64,000 nucleotides of DNA, taken from contig MKWM01000019.1 of assembly GCA_001899765.1 (NCBI GenBank), positions 76,538 to 140,537 of the forward strand, given 5' to 3'. The notes below the pieces were generated by a model. The model was not told where the DNA came from, made no database searches, and saw only the letters and a list, made by a program, of their open reading frames with translations. Below are positions 49,601 through 58,241 of this stretch, in pieces. Each line of letters opens with the position of its first letter. Positions within the stretch are counted from its first letter, which is position 1. The translations under genes and the position numbers were made by a program. This stretch comes from Thiobacillus sp. 63-78. Lineage in GTDB: Bacteria > Pseudomonadota > Gammaproteobacteria > Burkholderiales > Thiobacillaceae.

Positions 49601-50421
49601 CATCCGGATAGCTCCAGACAGCCAGGGCCAGGGCGAAGGCGGCGATTTCCACGCAGCGGGGGTCGATTTCCAAGCCGTGCAGGTTATCGGCGATGACCGC
49701 ATCCACCGCTTCGGCGGCGCCGAGTCCCTCGGCTTGCATGCGCATGGGCACCAGCAGGTGGAAGGCGGCAACGATGAAATGGCCGGAGCCGCAGCAGGGG
49801 TCGAGGAGCTTGAAGTCCTTGAGGGAGTCTGGCCAACCCCCGAACTTGCCAGCTGCAGGGGCGCCGTCGTCCAAGTTACGCAGGTAGGTTAGCTGCACCG
49901 GACAACGCTCACCAGGGTGACGGGTTTCCCACCACGCGCCCAGCGAGTTGTGGAGCAGGAACGCCACCATGTAGGGCTCGGTGAAGAACTGGGTGACGGC
50001 CGGGAGTTCGTCGGCGCCGATTTTCACCTCGGAGGCGTTCACCTCGTCTTTGCGCTTGGCCTGCCAGAACTGGTAGACCCAACCCAGGCTATCGGAGGCG
50101 CGGAAGGTGTCCGTATCCAGGCCGGAGACGAGCTTGGCCAGTTCGCGTTGGTGCTCGGGGGCGAGGCGCAGTTGCAGGGCCGGGGCGTCGTTGCGGAAAA
50201 CCTGGGGCAACATGCGGGCGGCATAGCGGCCGGCGAGTTCCCAGCCATCGGCGGCGCCTTCGTCCTTGGCGAGTTCGTCGCAGTCGGCCAGGGAGACGGG
50301 CACGCCGTCCGGGTGCATGAGGAGGTGGTTCTCCGCCAGGAAGCGGGCGAAGAGCATGCGGTGCCAGTGCTCGTAGGCGACTTCCCAGACCAGGTGGCGG
50401 ATATCCTGGACGCGAGAAGCG

Positions 50422-50462
50422 CCCTCACCCCCGGCCCCTCTCCCGCTTGCGGGCGAGGGGAG
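50422..50462 (-). repeat. REP-like palindrome inserted in frame in the PglX-like remnant
   Basis: CCCCTCTCCCGC (50435-50446) and GCGGGCGAGGGG (50449-50460) pair with one mismatch around TT. Read on the minus strand it encodes PSPASGRGAGGEG in frame with the gene, the same phase and orientation relative to the coding strand as the copy at 49215-49255. Confidence 0.82.
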
Positions 50463-50673
50463 AAAAGCGTCACCCAGCTGGCGGCCGTGCAGGCGCAGGC
50501 GGCGACGCAGTTCGGCTTGTTCCGGGGTGAGGTGTACGGGTGCCTTCGGCTCACCCACGCCCAGGTGCTCCAGGGCAGAACGTGCTGCGGTTTCGGCGAT
50601 GTCGCGGGCCGCCTTGACGGTGGCTTCCAGGCGGCTACGCAGGGGCTTGCTGAGCGGATGCATGGCCACTCCT

Positions 50674-53271
50674 TTACAGAGACACCGGGCCTTGGCCGAG
50701 ACGCTCCTTGAGCAGCTTCTCCACCTCGTCCAGCCAGGCCTTCAGCTCATCCTGGGAGCTCAACACTCGGTGGGGCAACTGCACCGGCATGGCCTTGGGG
50801 GTGACCTTTTTGACCGCCTTCTGGCGGGCCTGGTCGAAGCGGTTGGCCAGGGCCTCTCGCTTGTCCGCCCAGCGGGCCAGGGGGCAATCGTCCAGGGCCT
50901 GTTCCAAGGCAGCGGCGGAGCTCATGTCCGGCACCTGGGCCGGCTCCAGGCCACCTTCCTTGAGGAGGGTGGTCTGGTCAGCGGCGCCAAGCTTTTGCCA
51001 GGACTCATCGGCTTGCAGGGCGCTCAGGCGCGCCGTGTACTCGTCCTGGAAAGCCTGGACGTGGTGGTTCAGGGAGCGACGGAGCAGGTCCATCGTTTTT
51101 TCCAGGAGGGCTTGCACCGGGTCCGGGGTGGACAGCAGAGCGCGCTGGTCGGCAATGGCCTTGGTCTCCCCGGCCAGTTCGGCATGGGGACCGAGGTCCC
51201 TAGCCTGGTTCAACAGGTCGGTGAGCTGAATCCAGTTGGGCCAACGCTTGTCGATGGTCTGGCCTGCCTGCTGCCAGGCATTCGCATCGGCCAGGAGCTT
51301 ATCCCGGTCGGCATGGAGCTGGACCAGCAAGGCATTGCCGGCGAGTTGTTCCAGTTGGTTCAGGTGGGTGACATCCGGAACGGCGGGCTTGGGGGATTCG
51401 CCACCGGCCTTGGCTGCCCTGGATTTGAGCTCCTCCAGCAGGAGCATGGCCTTTTGCAGTTCTTCCTGGGGTTGGCAGGTAATGCCCACTTCTTGCATGA
51501 GCTTGCGCAGCTGGATGAGCTGGACCGGGGAGACGGTGACCGACTCGGGCTTGAAGCTGGCCTGGGTGAGCTTGCTGCGTTCCAGGCCCTTGGCATCCAC
51601 CGCCTTGTGGGCCGCATCCAGAGCGCGCCGGTGGCCGCTGGCCAGCAGGGCATAGAGGGCGCCGTCCACCGCATCCTGGGGCCAACCGAAGGGGGGCGCG
51701 CGGAAGTTATCGCGAATGTCGCTGCCTTTCTTGCCGCCGGCGATGAACTTGAGGATGGCGGCACAGACCGGGTGCTTGTCCGGGTCGCCCTTGTAGCCAA
51801 CCGCTTCCAGGGCCTGGCTATCGTTCTTGCGCGCCCGGTCCAGGACCTTTTCCCAACCGGTCTGGTCGGCCACGTCGAACTGGGGATAGAGGCGGATGAC
51901 GGATTTTTGCCCGGCGGCAGTGAGCTTGCCGGCCAGGTTGTCGGGGTCGGTGACCTCGGTGCCGCCCGCCTGAAACACGCGGGCGCCGGCGAAGACCTCG
52001 CCAAGCAGTGTCTGAATCTGGTGCTCGGCGGCCTTGAGACGCGTGGTCATGGCGCTCAGGGCCTCCTCGCCTTCGGGGGTTGAGGGAACGCCCTTGCTGT
52101 CCAGGGTGGCCTTGGCCGCTTTCATGGCGACGATGGCATTGGCGAGGTCGGTTTTGTTGCGGGCGGGCAGATAAACGAACAGGCTGGGGTCGCTGTTACC
52201 GACCGCGCGTGCTTCAGCCAGGAAGGATTTCTCGTCGGCCTGCCAGCCGTCCTGTATCCAGGCCACGACACGTTCGGCGTGGTCCTTGGGCAGCTCGGCG
52301 TCGAAGCTGGCGGAGAGGTCGCGCGCTTCTTTGCCTTGGGAAAGCCGCACCTGGCGCAGGCTATCCAAGGCCTGCTTGCGGAAGAGGTCGGAGCGTTCCT
52401 GCTCGATGCGGGTCACGGAGCTCTTGAGCTCGGATTCCTGATGGCGGTATTCGTCCTGCCAGGCGCTGCTCTCGCGCGTTTGCAGGCGGTACTCCACCCC
52501 GTGCGGGGTGGTGATGCCCATGACGAGGCCAGCCTTCTCTTGCAGGTCGTGCAGCAGGTCGGGAATACGCTTGCGCAGGTCGGCCGAGCCGGCGGGCAGG
52601 TCCACCATCAGCAGGTCGGCCAGTGTGTCGCCGGTGGCGCGTACCCCGGTATCGGCCACGGCCTCGGTGGGGAGCTTGCCGATAAGGTAAATCAGCTTGA
52701 GCAGGCGCGCCTTGAGCGGGTCGTCAAACGCTAGATTGGTGGGGGTGACGGCAGGCAGCGCCCGCACCTTGCGCGCCCGACCGTGGAGAAAGCCGGCTTG
52801 GGTCCAGCTGCCATTGATGTTTTGGGCGAAGGACTTCAGGGATGCTGCACTGAACCGCCCCGGTTCGGCTTGGTCGAGGACATCCTCCACCTCCCTGCGG
52901 TCCAATGGCTCGCCGGGGCGTTTGGCGAGCATGAGCGGACGGCTCAGGCGCAGTAGCGGGTCACGGGCGAGCGCCAAGGTTAGGGCCAGGACAGGCTGTG
53001 CCGGCGCATCTTGCTGCCAAAGGCGGCGGAAAACTCGGAACAGACAAAGGTTCTCGTCGAGGCCATAAAGCTCCACGAGGTGCTTGGCCGTCAGTTCTCT
53101 AGCCTTGGCAGTGCCCTTGCCAAGCAGGTTGGCATCGACGACGCCCGCGACATAGTCTGCCTTGGTGGCGTTTGCAGGCAGGGCGTCCAATAGGGTCTGG
53201 ATCTCTTCCAACATCATGGTCCGGCTGGCATGGGCGCCGTTGCGGCCCATGCGAAAACCGAATCTCGCCAT
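50674..53271 (-). CDS. Fusion of a BREX first-gene-like N-terminus with a BrxC C-terminus
   Basis: An uninterrupted 865-codon frame. Residues 1 to about 182 (MARFGFRMGRNGAHASRTMM to LPAVTPTNLAF) resemble the small protein that opens some BREX operons, a BrxA-type position. From about residue 183 (DDPLKARLLKLIYLIGKLP) the text is that of the C-terminal two thirds of BrxC, with VIRLYPQFDVADQTGWEKVL and a helical tail. The Walker A part of BrxC is missing. An in-frame deletion of the 3' end of gene 1, brxB and the 5' end of brxC (junction about 52725) would explain it. Absence of stops suggests a recent event or retained use. The family of the N-terminal part is from memory. Confidence 0.7.
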   Translation of the reverse strand: MARFGFRMGRNGAHASRTMMLEEIQTLLDALPANATKADYVAGVVDANLLGKGTAKARELTAKHLVELYGLDENLCLFRVFRRLWQQDAPAQPVLALTLALARDPLLRLSRPLMLAKRPGEPLDRREVEDVLDQAEPGRFSAASLKSFAQNINGSWTQAGFLHGRARKVRALPAVTPTNLAFDDPLKARLLKLIYLIGKLPTEAVADTGVRATGDTLADLLMVDLPAGSADLRKRIPDLLHDLQEKAGLVMGITTPHGVEYRLQTRESSAWQDEYRHQESELKSSVTRIEQERSDLFRKQALDSLRQVRLSQGKEARDLSASFDAELPKDHAERVVAWIQDGWQADEKSFLAEARAVGNSDPSLFVYLPARNKTDLANAIVAMKAAKATLDSKGVPSTPEGEEALSAMTTRLKAAEHQIQTLLGEVFAGARVFQAGGTEVTDPDNLAGKLTAAGQKSVIRLYPQFDVADQTGWEKVLDRARKNDSQALEAVGYKGDPDKHPVCAAILKFIAGGKKGSDIRDNFRAPPFGWPQDAVDGALYALLASGHRRALDAAHKAVDAKGLERSKLTQASFKPESVTVSPVQLIQLRKLMQEVGITCQPQEELQKAMLLLEELKSRAAKAGGESPKPAVPDVTHLNQLEQLAGNALLVQLHADRDKLLADANAWQQAGQTIDKRWPNWIQLTDLLNQARDLGPHAELAGETKAIADQRALLSTPDPVQALLEKTMDLLRRSLNHHVQAFQDEYTARLSALQADESWQKLGAADQTTLLKEGGLEPAQVPDMSSAAALEQALDDCPLARWADKREALANRFDQARQKAVKKVTPKAMPVQLPHRVLSSQDELKAWLDEVEKLLKERLGQGPVSL

Positions 53272-53337
53272 GTTGTCGTGGCCACCCTCCGAGGCCGGGG
53301 TATTTTTATGTTGTTGGTTCTCGGCGGTCGGTTGGGT

Positions 53338-53771
53338 CTAGGTTTTGATGCCTCGGCTGGCGTGGACCTTCATGAGCTTGGCCGCATGCAAGAGGCCCTC
53401 GTCCAGGGTGTAGAGGGTCTTTGCGCCGTTGTTATTGGCGATAGCCAAGTGCAGCGCATCGCCGGCCCGCAGCTTGGTGGCGAAGTGCTGGATGTACTCC
53501 TTGGCGAGTTCGTAGTCCGCGACACCGGGCGCCAGGATTTGGAATGAGTCAGTCACCAGTTCGTCGAACTGGGCGATGGCCAGTAGCGCGTCAGACTCCG
53601 CGAAACCGCCCATCCTGACTTCGCGCGCGATAAGGCTGGCGAACTCGACGCGGGTCCAGTGACTGAGGTACAGCTCTCCCACTGGGAGCTTGGCGAAGAA
53701 GGCCTCGATTTTGGCGCTGGTGGCTTCTTCAAGGATGAGCGGGGCCAGAAAGCTGGTGTCGAAGTACAGCA

Positions 53772-53772
<1 letters not shown>
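53338..53772 (-). CDS. PIN-domain toxin, VapC-like
   Basis: The 144-residue PIN-domain RNase has acidic residues in MLYFDTSFL, RVEFASLIAREV, GDALHLAIANNN and YTLDEGLLHAA, as expected for the metal site. It probably cleaves RNA when freed from its antitoxin. The ATG at 53772 overlaps the Phd-like antitoxin stop. A TTG one codon earlier is possible. The pair lies directly upstream of the BREX fusion gene on the same strand. Confidence 0.9.
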
Positions 53773-54017
<245 letters not shown>

Positions 54018-54075
54018 TTAGTCATTATGTTGGTCATATAGTAGCGCAACGTGCGGGGCAGGTAAATCGGTTGCG

Positions 54076-54177
54076 TTACTCATCCCAACTGCTGCCGAAC
54101 CCGCTGTCCCAGCTGCTTGAGTCGGATGACGGACTGTCCCAGGTGGTCGGCTGGGACCAGCTGTCCTGCATGTTCAT
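54076..54177 (-). CDS. Trp/Ser/Asp-rich 33-residue ORF
   Basis: A small minus-strand frame in the 252-base gap between two toxin-antitoxin pairs. It begins MNMQDSWSQPTTWDS and ends SGFGSSWDE, with four tryptophans and many Ser and Asp residues in a loose SW/WDS repeat. GGAGAGGG lies about six bases before the ATG, a good ribosome-binding site. I know of no family. It could be a real micropeptide, or the remnant tail of a larger protein whose front was lost when the TA modules arrived. Confidence 0.4.
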   Translation of the reverse strand: MNMQDSWSQPTTWDSPSSDSSSWDSGFGSSWDE

Positions 54178-54224
54178 CCCGTACCCTCTCCAAATCCCTT
54201 GCAGAAGCGTGCCTGGCAGCCTAA

Positions 54225-54240
54225 TATAACAACCGTTATA
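54225..54240. promoter_or_regulatory. Palindromic operator-like site before the AbrB/Doc operon
   Basis: TATAACAACCGTTATA is an inverted repeat with 6-base arms and a 4-base centre, ending 17 bases before the antitoxin ATG. AbrB/MazE-type antitoxins bind such AT-rich palindromes to repress their own operon. A further aacaaacggg half-like sequence follows. It may overlap the -10 region. Confidence 0.5.
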
Positions 54241-54257
54241 ACAAACGGGAGTCCGCG

Positions 54258-54482
54258 ATGCACGCCCTGAAACTCACCCAGATCGGCAATTCGGTCGGCC
54301 TGATCCTGCCCAAGGAGGTGCTGGCGCGCCTGAAACTGGAAAAAGGCGACACGGTGTTTGTGACCGAGACGCCGGAGGGGGTGGCGGTCACCCCTTACGA
54401 TCCCACGCTGGAAGGACAGATCGCAGCGGGACGTGAATTCATGCGTGAATTTCGTGACACTTTTCACGAACTGGCGAAGTAA
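54258..54482 (+). CDS. AbrB/MazE-type antitoxin
   Basis: The 74-residue swapped-hairpin DNA-binding protein contains LKLTQIGNSVGLILPKEVLA followed by LEKGDTVFVTETPEG, the standard AbrB/MazE N-terminal fold. The C-terminal helix (GREFMREFRDTFHELAK) is likely to bind the toxin. A GGGAGT sequence precedes the ATG. It is immediately followed by the doc gene with no spacer, so the two are coupled. Confidence 0.92.
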   Translation: MHALKLTQIGNSVGLILPKEVLARLKLEKGDTVFVTETPEGVAVTPYDPTLEGQIAAGREFMREFRDTFHELAK

Positions 54483-54875
54483 TTGGCGCACATCTGGAAC
54501 TGGCTGGACAAGCGTGCCCTGTTGTTGTTGCACGATGAAAGCCTGGCGGAACATGGCGGCCTGCCGGGGCTGCGCGACGACGGCCTGCTCGACTCCGCGC
54601 TGGCGCGTCCGCTCAACCTCGCTCATTACGGCACTCCCGATGCAAGCGAGCTGGCGGCGTCCTACTGCGTAGGGCTCGCCAAGAACCATCCCTTTGTGGA
54701 CGGCAACAAGCGCGCCGCCTTTCTGGCGCTTGGCCTGTTTCTGTACATCAACGGCATGCGGCTGAACGCCAGTCAGGCGGAAGCCACGCTAGCCGTGCTG
54801 GCTGTCGCCGCCGGCGAATGGGACGAAGCCACACTGGCCGCCTGGCTGCGCGAGCACGTCGCCCAAAGTATCTGA
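54483..54875 (+). CDS. doc: Doc-like death-on-curing toxin (Fic fold)
   Basis: The 130-residue protein has the Fic/Doc motif HPFVDGNKRA (about residues 69-78), matching HxFx(D/N)GNKR. Doc from phage P1 phosphorylates EF-Tu and stops translation. The start is the TTG directly after the antitoxin TAA, since the conserved N-terminus begins there. Such a weak start may hold toxin below antitoxin levels. The pairing with an AbrB-type rather than a Phd-type antitoxin is a known alternative. Confidence 0.9.
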   Translation: MAHIWNWLDKRALLLLHDESLAEHGGLPGLRDDGLLDSALARPLNLAHYGTPDASELAASYCVGLAKNHPFVDGNKRAAFLALGLFLYINGMRLNASQAEATLAVLAVAAGEWDEATLAAWLREHVAQSI

Positions 54876-54938
54876 CCGCTCACCGCTCACCACTCACCAC
54901 TCACCACTCACCCCTCACCCCTCACCCCTCACCCCTCA
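54876..54938 (+). repeat. Heptanucleotide tandem array CCNCTCA x9
   Basis: Nine 7-base units run without interruption from the base after the doc stop: CCGCTCA twice, CCACTCA three times, CCCCTCA four times. Then ccc and the ampG ATG follow. The array leaves no room for a Shine-Dalgarno sequence. Unit number is likely to vary by slippage. Confidence 0.9.
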
Positions 54939-54941
54939 CCC

Positions 54942-56297
54942 ATGCCCCACCCCTGGCTCAACGCGCTCAAGGTCTATACCCACCCACGCGTCGTCGGCAT
55001 GCTGTTCCTCGGCTTTTCGGCCGGGCTGCCGCTGTTGCTGGTGCTCGGCACGCTGTCGTTCTGGCTCTCGGAAGCCGGCATCGCGCGCGCGACGATTGGC
55101 CATCTGTCGTGGGTGGGGCTGGCGTACGGCTTCAAGTTCCTGTGGTCGCCGCTGGTCGATCGCCTGCCGCTGCCGCTGCTGACGCGCATGCTGGGACGGC
55201 GGCGGGCGTGGCTGCTTTTATCGCAGATCTGCATCGCGCTCGCGCTGCTGGGGATGGCGAACACCGACCCGGTGGTGAACCTGACACACACCGTCTATTT
55301 CGCGCTGGCGGTGGCGTTCGCCTCGGCGACGCAGGATATCGCGCTCGACGCCTACCGCATCGAGGCGGTGGAAACCGAAAAACAAGGGGCGATGGCGGCG
55401 ACCTACCAGGCCGGCTACCGCATCGCCATGATCACCGCCGGCGCGGGGGCGCTGTGGATCGCGGCGAGCGTTGACACCAGCCCGGCTGCCTACGACTTCC
55501 ATCCCTGGCAGGTGGCCTACACCGCGATGGCGGCGCTGATGATCGTCGGCATCCTCACCACGCTGACCATCCGCGAACCCGAGAAGAAGATCCCCCGCGC
55601 CACGAGCGAACGCGAGCAGCGCGCACGCGCGACATTCGCCGGCCTCGGGCTGTCGGACGGGGCGTTGAACGCCGCGACGTGGCTCTACGACGCGGTGCTC
55701 TCACCTTTCATCGACTTCATCCAGCGCTACAAGTGGCAGGCGGTGCTGATGCTGGCGCTGATCGCGCTGTACCGCATCTCCGACGTGGTGATGGGGGTGA
55801 TGAGCAACCCCTTCTACCAGGAAATGGGCTTCACCAAGGACGAGGTCGCTACTGTGTCCAAGGTGTTCGGCGTCATCATGACCATCGCCGGCGCCGGGCT
55901 CGGCGGCATCCTGACCATGCGCCTCGGCGTGATGCGCACGCTGTTCCTCGGCGCGCTGCTGTCGGCGGCGACCAACCTGCTGTTCGTCTGGCTGGCGGGG
56001 CGCGGCCACGACGTGGGCGCGCTGGTGTTCACCGTCTCGGCCGACAATCTCTCGGCCGGCATCGCATCCAGCGCTTTCGTCGCCTATCTCTCCGGCCTGG
56101 TCAATCAGGCCTATTCGGCCACGCAATACGCGTTGTTCACCTCGGTGATGCTGCTGCTGCCCAAGTTCATCGCAGGGTTTTCCGGCGAATTCGTCGATGC
56201 GTACGGCTGGGCGAATTTCTTCACCGGCACGGCGCTGATCGGGGTGCCGGTGCTGGTGCTGGTATGGCTGGTGGGACGGCAACAGCCCCCAGGCTGA
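54942..56297 (+). CDS. ampG: AmpG-family muropeptide permease (MFS)
   Basis: The 451-residue transporter has about 12-14 hydrophobic helices. LFLGFSAGLPLLLVLGTLSFWLS at the N-terminus and FASATQDIALDAYRIEAVE in the first half are AmpG hallmarks. It imports anhydro-muropeptides from the periplasm for recycling, using the proton gradient. The ATG directly follows the 7-bp repeat array, and no ribosome-binding site is seen, so expression may depend on readthrough from doc or on the array length. Confidence 0.92.
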   Translation: MPHPWLNALKVYTHPRVVGMLFLGFSAGLPLLLVLGTLSFWLSEAGIARATIGHLSWVGLAYGFKFLWSPLVDRLPLPLLTRMLGRRRAWLLLSQICIALALLGMANTDPVVNLTHTVYFALAVAFASATQDIALDAYRIEAVETEKQGAMAATYQAGYRIAMITAGAGALWIAASVDTSPAAYDFHPWQVAYTAMAALMIVGILTTLTIREPEKKIPRATSEREQRARATFAGLGLSDGALNAATWLYDAVLSPFIDFIQRYKWQAVLMLALIALYRISDVVMGVMSNPFYQEMGFTKDEVATVSKVFGVIMTIAGAGLGGILTMRLGVMRTLFLGALLSAATNLLFVWLAGRGHDVGALVFTVSADNLSAGIASSAFVAYLSGLVNQAYSATQYALFTSVMLLLPKFIAGFSGEFVDAYGWANFFTGTALIGVPVLVLVWLVGRQQPPG

Positions 56298-56314
56298 TGT
56301 GCTAACCTTGAGCC

Positions 56315-56530
56315 ATGCCGAACCTTGACGCCCTCACCCAACTGCCCCTGGCCGAACGTCTGGCCGCGATGGAATCATTGTGGGATTCCTTGTGCCAGGA
56401 CGATGCGGCCGAATTGAGCCCACCCTGGCACGCTGCCGTGCTGGAAGAACGCCTGAACGAACGGGAAGACGGCCAGCACCGTGACTGGCAATCCGCCAAA
56501 AACGCGCTGCGCAAGCTGACCGAGCGCTGA
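56315..56530 (+). CDS. RelB-like addiction-module antitoxin
   Basis: A 71-residue helical protein with LAERLAAMESLWDSLCQDDA and WHAAVLEERLNEREDG, typical of the small addiction-module antitoxin family (Pfam PF09720-like). It neutralises the toxin encoded nine bases downstream. It begins 17 bases after the ampG stop. Confidence 0.88.
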   Translation: MPNLDALTQLPLAERLAAMESLWDSLCQDDAAELSPPWHAAVLEERLNEREDGQHRDWQSAKNALRKLTER

Positions 56531-56539
56531 GTTCCGTCC

Positions 56540-56857
56540 ATGCATGACGTGCGGATCGGCGTATCAGCCGAACGGGACCTGCTGGTCGGTTTCGACTTCT
56601 ACGAAACCCAGGCCGCCGGACTCGGCCAGTATTTTCCCGACAGCCTGTTCTCCGACATCGATGCGCTCGCACTGTATGCAGGCGTCCACCCCAAGCCCCT
56701 CGCGGGGCTGCATCGCAGCCTGTCCAGACGTTTTCCTTTTGCGATTTATTACGATTTCGATGGCCGCACCGCGATCGTTCTCGCCGTGCTCGACTGCCGT
56801 CGCAATCCGCGCTCGATCCGTGGCACCCTGGGCGCCCGTCGCATGCACAAGAAATGA
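56540..56857 (+). CDS. RelE/ParE-family toxin
   Basis: The 105-residue protein has the RelE/ParE fold: ERDLLVGFDFYETQAAGLG, LHRSLSRRFPFAIYYDFDG, then the strand and tail VLAVLDCRRNPRS. The YYDF and Arg-rich strand pattern is typical of ParE-like gyrase poisons, but RelE-type ribosome-dependent RNases cannot be excluded. It pairs with the upstream antitoxin. Confidence 0.87.
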   Translation: MHDVRIGVSAERDLLVGFDFYETQAAGLGQYFPDSLFSDIDALALYAGVHPKPLAGLHRSLSRRFPFAIYYDFDGRTAIVLAVLDCRRNPRSIRGTLGARRMHKK

Positions 56858-56875
56858 TTCAGCAAAAAGCAGTGA

Positions 56876-57014
56876 AACCACAGCGCCACGGAGAATACAA
56901 AGCACGGGCAAATGCTTGCATTCCTTGCGTGATTCACGCGGTGGGTGAATCGGAGGCGACACGGAAAATTCCTGTTTTTTGGGGTTCTCTGTGTCTCGGT
57001 GTCTCTGTGGTGAG
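56876..57014. repeat. Hyphenated inverted repeat, cacagag family, copy D
   Basis: The left arm at 56876-56906 (ccacagcgccacggagaat and on) and the right arm at 56983-57014 (ttctctgtgtctcggtgtct then ctgtggtgag) are imperfect inverted repeats about 75 bases apart. It fills the gap between the ParE-like toxin and the TauE/SafE-like gene and ends nine bases before the latter's ATG. It belongs with the elements at 11885 and 43754. Confidence 0.73.
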
Positions 57015-57023
57015 GCATTCAGG

Positions 57024-57704
57024 ATGATCGAATTTTCCCTCCTCACCGCCCTGCTCGCCGGCCTCCTCGGCGGGGTGCACTGCGTCGGCATGTGCGGCGG
57101 CATCGTCGCGGCGTTTTCCTTTCGCGCCGACGGCAGCACGCCGCCGTTCAGGATGCATCTCGCCTACAACCTGGGGCGGGTGTCGTCGTATACGCTGTTC
57201 GGCGCGCTAGCCGGCGCGCTCGGCGGCTCGCTCAAGCTGGCGTCGTTCATGCCGGTGCAGACCCTGCTGTTCATTCTGGCGCAGCTCGTGATGATCCTGC
57301 TCGGCCTGTATCTGGCCGGACTCAATCGGTGGGTGCTGGTATTCGAGCGCGCCGGCGGCCGCGTATGGCGCAGGATCAAACCGCTGTTCCAGAAGCTGCT
57401 GCCGGTGAAGTCGTTGCCGCAGGCGGTACTGGCTGGCATGGCCTGGGGCTGGCTGCCGTGCGGGCTGGTGTATTCGGTGCTGGTGTCGGCGCTGGCGGCC
57501 GGCAGCGCCACGTCGGGGGCCGCGTTGATGCTGGCGTTCGGCCTCGGCACACTGCCGAACCTGCTGGGCATGGGCCTGTTCGCCCGGCAGATCCAGCCTT
57601 TCATGCAGCAGCTATGGGTCAGGCGCGCGGCCGGCCTGACGGTGGCGGGCTTCGGCGTGTGGGGGCTGTTGACGCTGGCGTATGCCGCGTGGGTCCGCGT
57701 CTGA
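57024..57704 (+). CDS. TauE/SafE-like (CcoS/UreH-type) membrane protein
   Basis: A 226-residue protein with six hydrophobic segments. The N-terminal GLLGGVHCVGMCGGIVAAF contains the HCxGMCGG motif of the UreH-like branch, and WGWLPCGLVYSVL gives a second Cys motif. This branch is often linked to copper handling, cytochrome oxidase assembly or thiol transport. The precise substrate is unknown. The AGG before ATG 57024 is a weak ribosome-binding site. Confidence 0.82.
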   Translation: MIEFSLLTALLAGLLGGVHCVGMCGGIVAAFSFRADGSTPPFRMHLAYNLGRVSSYTLFGALAGALGGSLKLASFMPVQTLLFILAQLVMILLGLYLAGLNRWVLVFERAGGRVWRRIKPLFQKLLPVKSLPQAVLAGMAWGWLPCGLVYSVLVSALAAGSATSGAALMLAFGLGTLPNLLGMGLFARQIQPFMQQLWVRRAAGLTVAGFGVWGLLTLAYAAWVRV

Positions 57705-57718
57705 TCGCGGCTTCTGCA

Positions 57719-57748
57719 TCCGCCCCGGCGGACAACGCGCCGGGCGGA
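57719..57748. terminator. GC-rich hairpin between convergent genes
   Basis: TCCGCCCCGGCG (57719-57730) and CGCCGGGCGGA (57738-57748) pair over 11 bp with one bulged base and a 7-base loop. It sits between the convergent TauE/SafE and DUF4426 genes. No T tract follows on either strand, so classical intrinsic termination is uncertain, but the position fits a transcript end. Confidence 0.4.
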
Positions 57749-57764
57749 CGCGGGCCTGGCTGGG

Positions 57765-58193
57765 CTATTTGAAGAACTGCTGGTCGAAGGTCATTTTCTG
57801 GTTGAGTTCGCCGGGCACTTCCACGGTCGCCGTGAAGGTCAGCGTATCCGGCGGGGCGACACGGAACTCGCCCAGATAATAAATCGCGGGGCCTTCCTTG
57901 AGTTCGCGCATGTCCACATTGGCCAGTTGCCGGGTGAGATTGGTGACGTAGACAGACACCTTGGCCGGCACCGGGGTGAGTACGCCCACCTTGTTTTTCT
58001 TCAGCACCGACATCGTCACCAGACCGCGCGTCTTGCTGCGCTCGATCTTGTAGCTGCGCGCGACCTCAGGCTGCAGTTCGTCGGTGGTCAGCGCGTTGTA
58101 ATGGATTTCGAACTGGCCGAACTTCTGCATGATTTCGGCATGGGCGACGGCAGCAATGGAACACAGGCACAGGGCGGCAAGCAGGCGCTTCAT
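57765..58193 (-). CDS. DUF4426 periplasmic protein
   Basis: A 142-residue protein with a signal peptide ending IAAVAHA. It then reads EIMQKFGQFEIHYNALTTDE and ends EVPGELNQKMTFDQQFFK. The length and the YLGEFRVAPPDTLTF strand fit the DUF4426 family, whose role is unknown. The ATG at 58193 gives the correct signal peptide. It is the last gene of the minus-strand group that includes the MCE transport genes, but a 48-base gap separates them. Confidence 0.8.
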   Translation of the reverse strand: MKRLLAALCLCSIAAVAHAEIMQKFGQFEIHYNALTTDELQPEVARSYKIERSKTRGLVTMSVLKKNKVGVLTPVPAKVSVYVTNLTRQLANVDMRELKEGPAIYYLGEFRVAPPDTLTFTATVEVPGELNQKMTFDQQFFK

Positions 58194-58241
58194 GATGTCT
58201 CTCCTTTTGTTGTGAGGTCTGCCACTCTGCATTCTAGGTGC

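Noticed and set aside
54876-54938. Tandem array considered as a CRISPR
   Set aside because: Units are only 7 bases, contiguous and without spacers.
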